Below, in pieces: positions 63,258 to 64,000 of a DNA stretch of 64,000 nt; the stretch's first letter is position 1; every line of letters begins with the position of its first letter. The notes under the pieces are model-generated. The model saw only the letters and a program-made list of their open reading frames with translations, searched no databases and was not told the origin of the DNA. Made by a program: the position numbers and the translations under genes. Source of the stretch: Saccharothrix sp. S26 (GTDB lineage Bacteria > Actinomycetota > Actinomycetes > Mycobacteriales > Pseudonocardiaceae); assembly GCF_021390395.1 (NCBI RefSeq), contig NZ_JAJUWT010000014.1, positions 62,001 through 126,000 of the forward strand, read 5' to 3'.

Positions 63258-64000
63258 CTACTTCCCACCGTCGGACGCCTCGCGGACAGTCCGGTCGGTG
63301 TCGAAGGGCTTGGTCGTCACGGCGTGCGGCGTGCACAGCTCACCGCAGTTCAACTCGGTCAGCGCCTCGGCGGCCGTGTAGGGCTGCCCGGTGTCGGGGT
63401 TGGTCTGCACGCGCAGGTCCATGTACCGGTCGTAGTCGGCCGACTCCAGCGCCCTGACCTCGAAGTTCATCACGGCGTGGTAGACGCCGCACAGCTCGGC
63501 GCAGCGGCCGACGAACGACCCGGTCCGGTCGATCTGGTCGATCTGGAACGCGTTGTCCTGGTTGTTCTTCTCCGGCTCGGGGAAGACGTCCCGCTTGAAG
63601 TGGAACTCCGGCACGTAGAACGAGTGGATGACGTCGGTCGACCGCAGGTTGAAGCGGATCGACTTGCCCTGCGGCACCACCAGGAGCGGGATCTCGCCGG
63701 ACGTGCCGACGGTGCTCACCGGCAGGCCCGAGGCCTCGGTCTTGTGCTGGGGGTACTGGAACTCCCAGTTCCACTGGAACGCGATCACGTCGACCGTGAC
63801 GTCGGGCGTCTTGCTCTTGTCCGTGACGTAGTTCTGCGTCACGGCGGTGAAGTAGAACAAGACCGCGACGATGATCGTCGGCACGACCAGCAGCACGAGC
63901 TCCAGCGGCAGGTTGTAGGCGACCTGTCGGGGCAGCTCTTCGCTCTTCTTGCGGTGGAACGCGACCGACCAGAGGATCAGGCCCCACACGATCACGCCGA
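63258..64000 (-). CDS. ctaC: Cytochrome c oxidase subunit II, N-terminus beyond the window
   Basis: The visible 247 codons run off the right edge; the signal peptide and start of the first helix are missing. Two transmembrane segments precede the CuA domain. That domain has FQWNWEFQYP, DVIHSFYVPEFHFK and the CuA loop CAELCGVYHAVM with both cysteines, histidine and methionine. It accepts electrons from QcrC. An actinobacterial insertion (CGELCTPHAVTTKPFD) near the C-terminus holds two additional cysteines. Cotranscribed with ctaF. Confidence 0.95.
   Translation of the reverse strand, partial: GVIVWGLILWSVAFHRKKSEELPRQVAYNLPLELVLLVVPTIIVAVLFYFTAVTQNYVTDKSKTPDVTVDVIAFQWNWEFQYPQHKTEASGLPVSTVGTSGEIPLLVVPQGKSIRFNLRSTDVIHSFYVPEFHFKRDVFPEPEKNNQDNAFQIDQIDRTGSFVGRCAELCGVYHAVMNFEVRALESADYDRYMDLRVQTNPDTGQPYTAAEALTELNCGELCTPHAVTTKPFDTDRTVREASDGGK

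Overview
The window is high-GC (about 70-73 percent by eye) chromosomal DNA from an actinomycete, with strong third-position G/C, many GTG starts and many start/stop overlaps. The gene order from about 20.8 kb to the end follows the order I remember for Mycobacterium tuberculosis Rv2171 to Rv2200: lppM, metF, idsA2-like synthase, Rv2175c, pknL, aroG, Rv2179c, an acyltransferase, an ArsA-type ATPase, an SRPBCC protein, fadD15, pimB, NlpC/P60, DEDD-UvrC fusion, trpD, ctaE, qcrCAB, ctaF, ctaC. Carotenoid genes, several SARP/AfsR-type regulators, mycothiol-type proteins and a PPi-type phosphofructokinase point to Pseudonocardiaceae (for example the Saccharothrix/Actinosynnema/Lentzea group). That family assignment is an inference.

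Layout. (1) 0-20.8 kb is accessory and housekeeping: a LysR regulator, an MFS exporter, a membrane-anchored Hsp70-like ATPase, the large helicase Lhr, an ACC deaminase coupled to a GntR regulator, an epoxide hydrolase, a two-domain VOC protein, a PhoD phosphatase, a mycothiol-dependent-enzyme-like protein with a HEPN protein, a YbaK/GNAT pair, a CHAP protein and a DUF885 protein. (2) 20.8-31.3 kb: lipoprotein LppM, MetF, a crtE-crtI-crtB operon for making a C40 carotenoid backbone, the Rv2175c/PknL signalling pair, type II DAHP synthase and a DUF2891 protein. (3) 31.3-38 kb: a SARP regulator divergent from a small DUF4242/cupin operon with a recognisable SARP box, then a PPi-type phosphofructokinase, an exoribonuclease, a PlsC acyltransferase and an RsbA-like anti-sigma protein. 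(4) 38-47.4 kb: an overlapping minus-strand operon (SRPBCC, phosphoesterase, SRPBCC, ArsA ATPase, CxxC protein, ROK kinase), divergent fadD15, and a large AfsR-type regulator. (5) 47.4-55.5 kb: PimB mannosyltransferase, a secreted HEITH protein, an NlpC/P60 hydrolase with a possible c-di-AMP riboswitch, a NYN protein, the DEDD/GIY-YIG fusion, a stand-alone Lrp/AsnC ligand-binding domain and a HAD-like protein. (6) 55.5-64 kb: the cytochrome bc1-aa3 block ctaE-qcrC-qcrA-qcrB and ctaC-ctaF, with trpD and a second PlsC between them. ctaC runs off the right edge.

Convergent gene pairs are usually separated by strong hairpins. Two convergent gaps (36.9-37.1 kb and 47.37-47.49 kb) instead hold arrays of a 22-bp unit arranged in opposing orientations. 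In the second gap the repeats supply the stop codons of both flanking genes. These elements are the most unusual structure I found. I saw no CRISPR array, insertion sequence, prophage, tRNA or rRNA gene.
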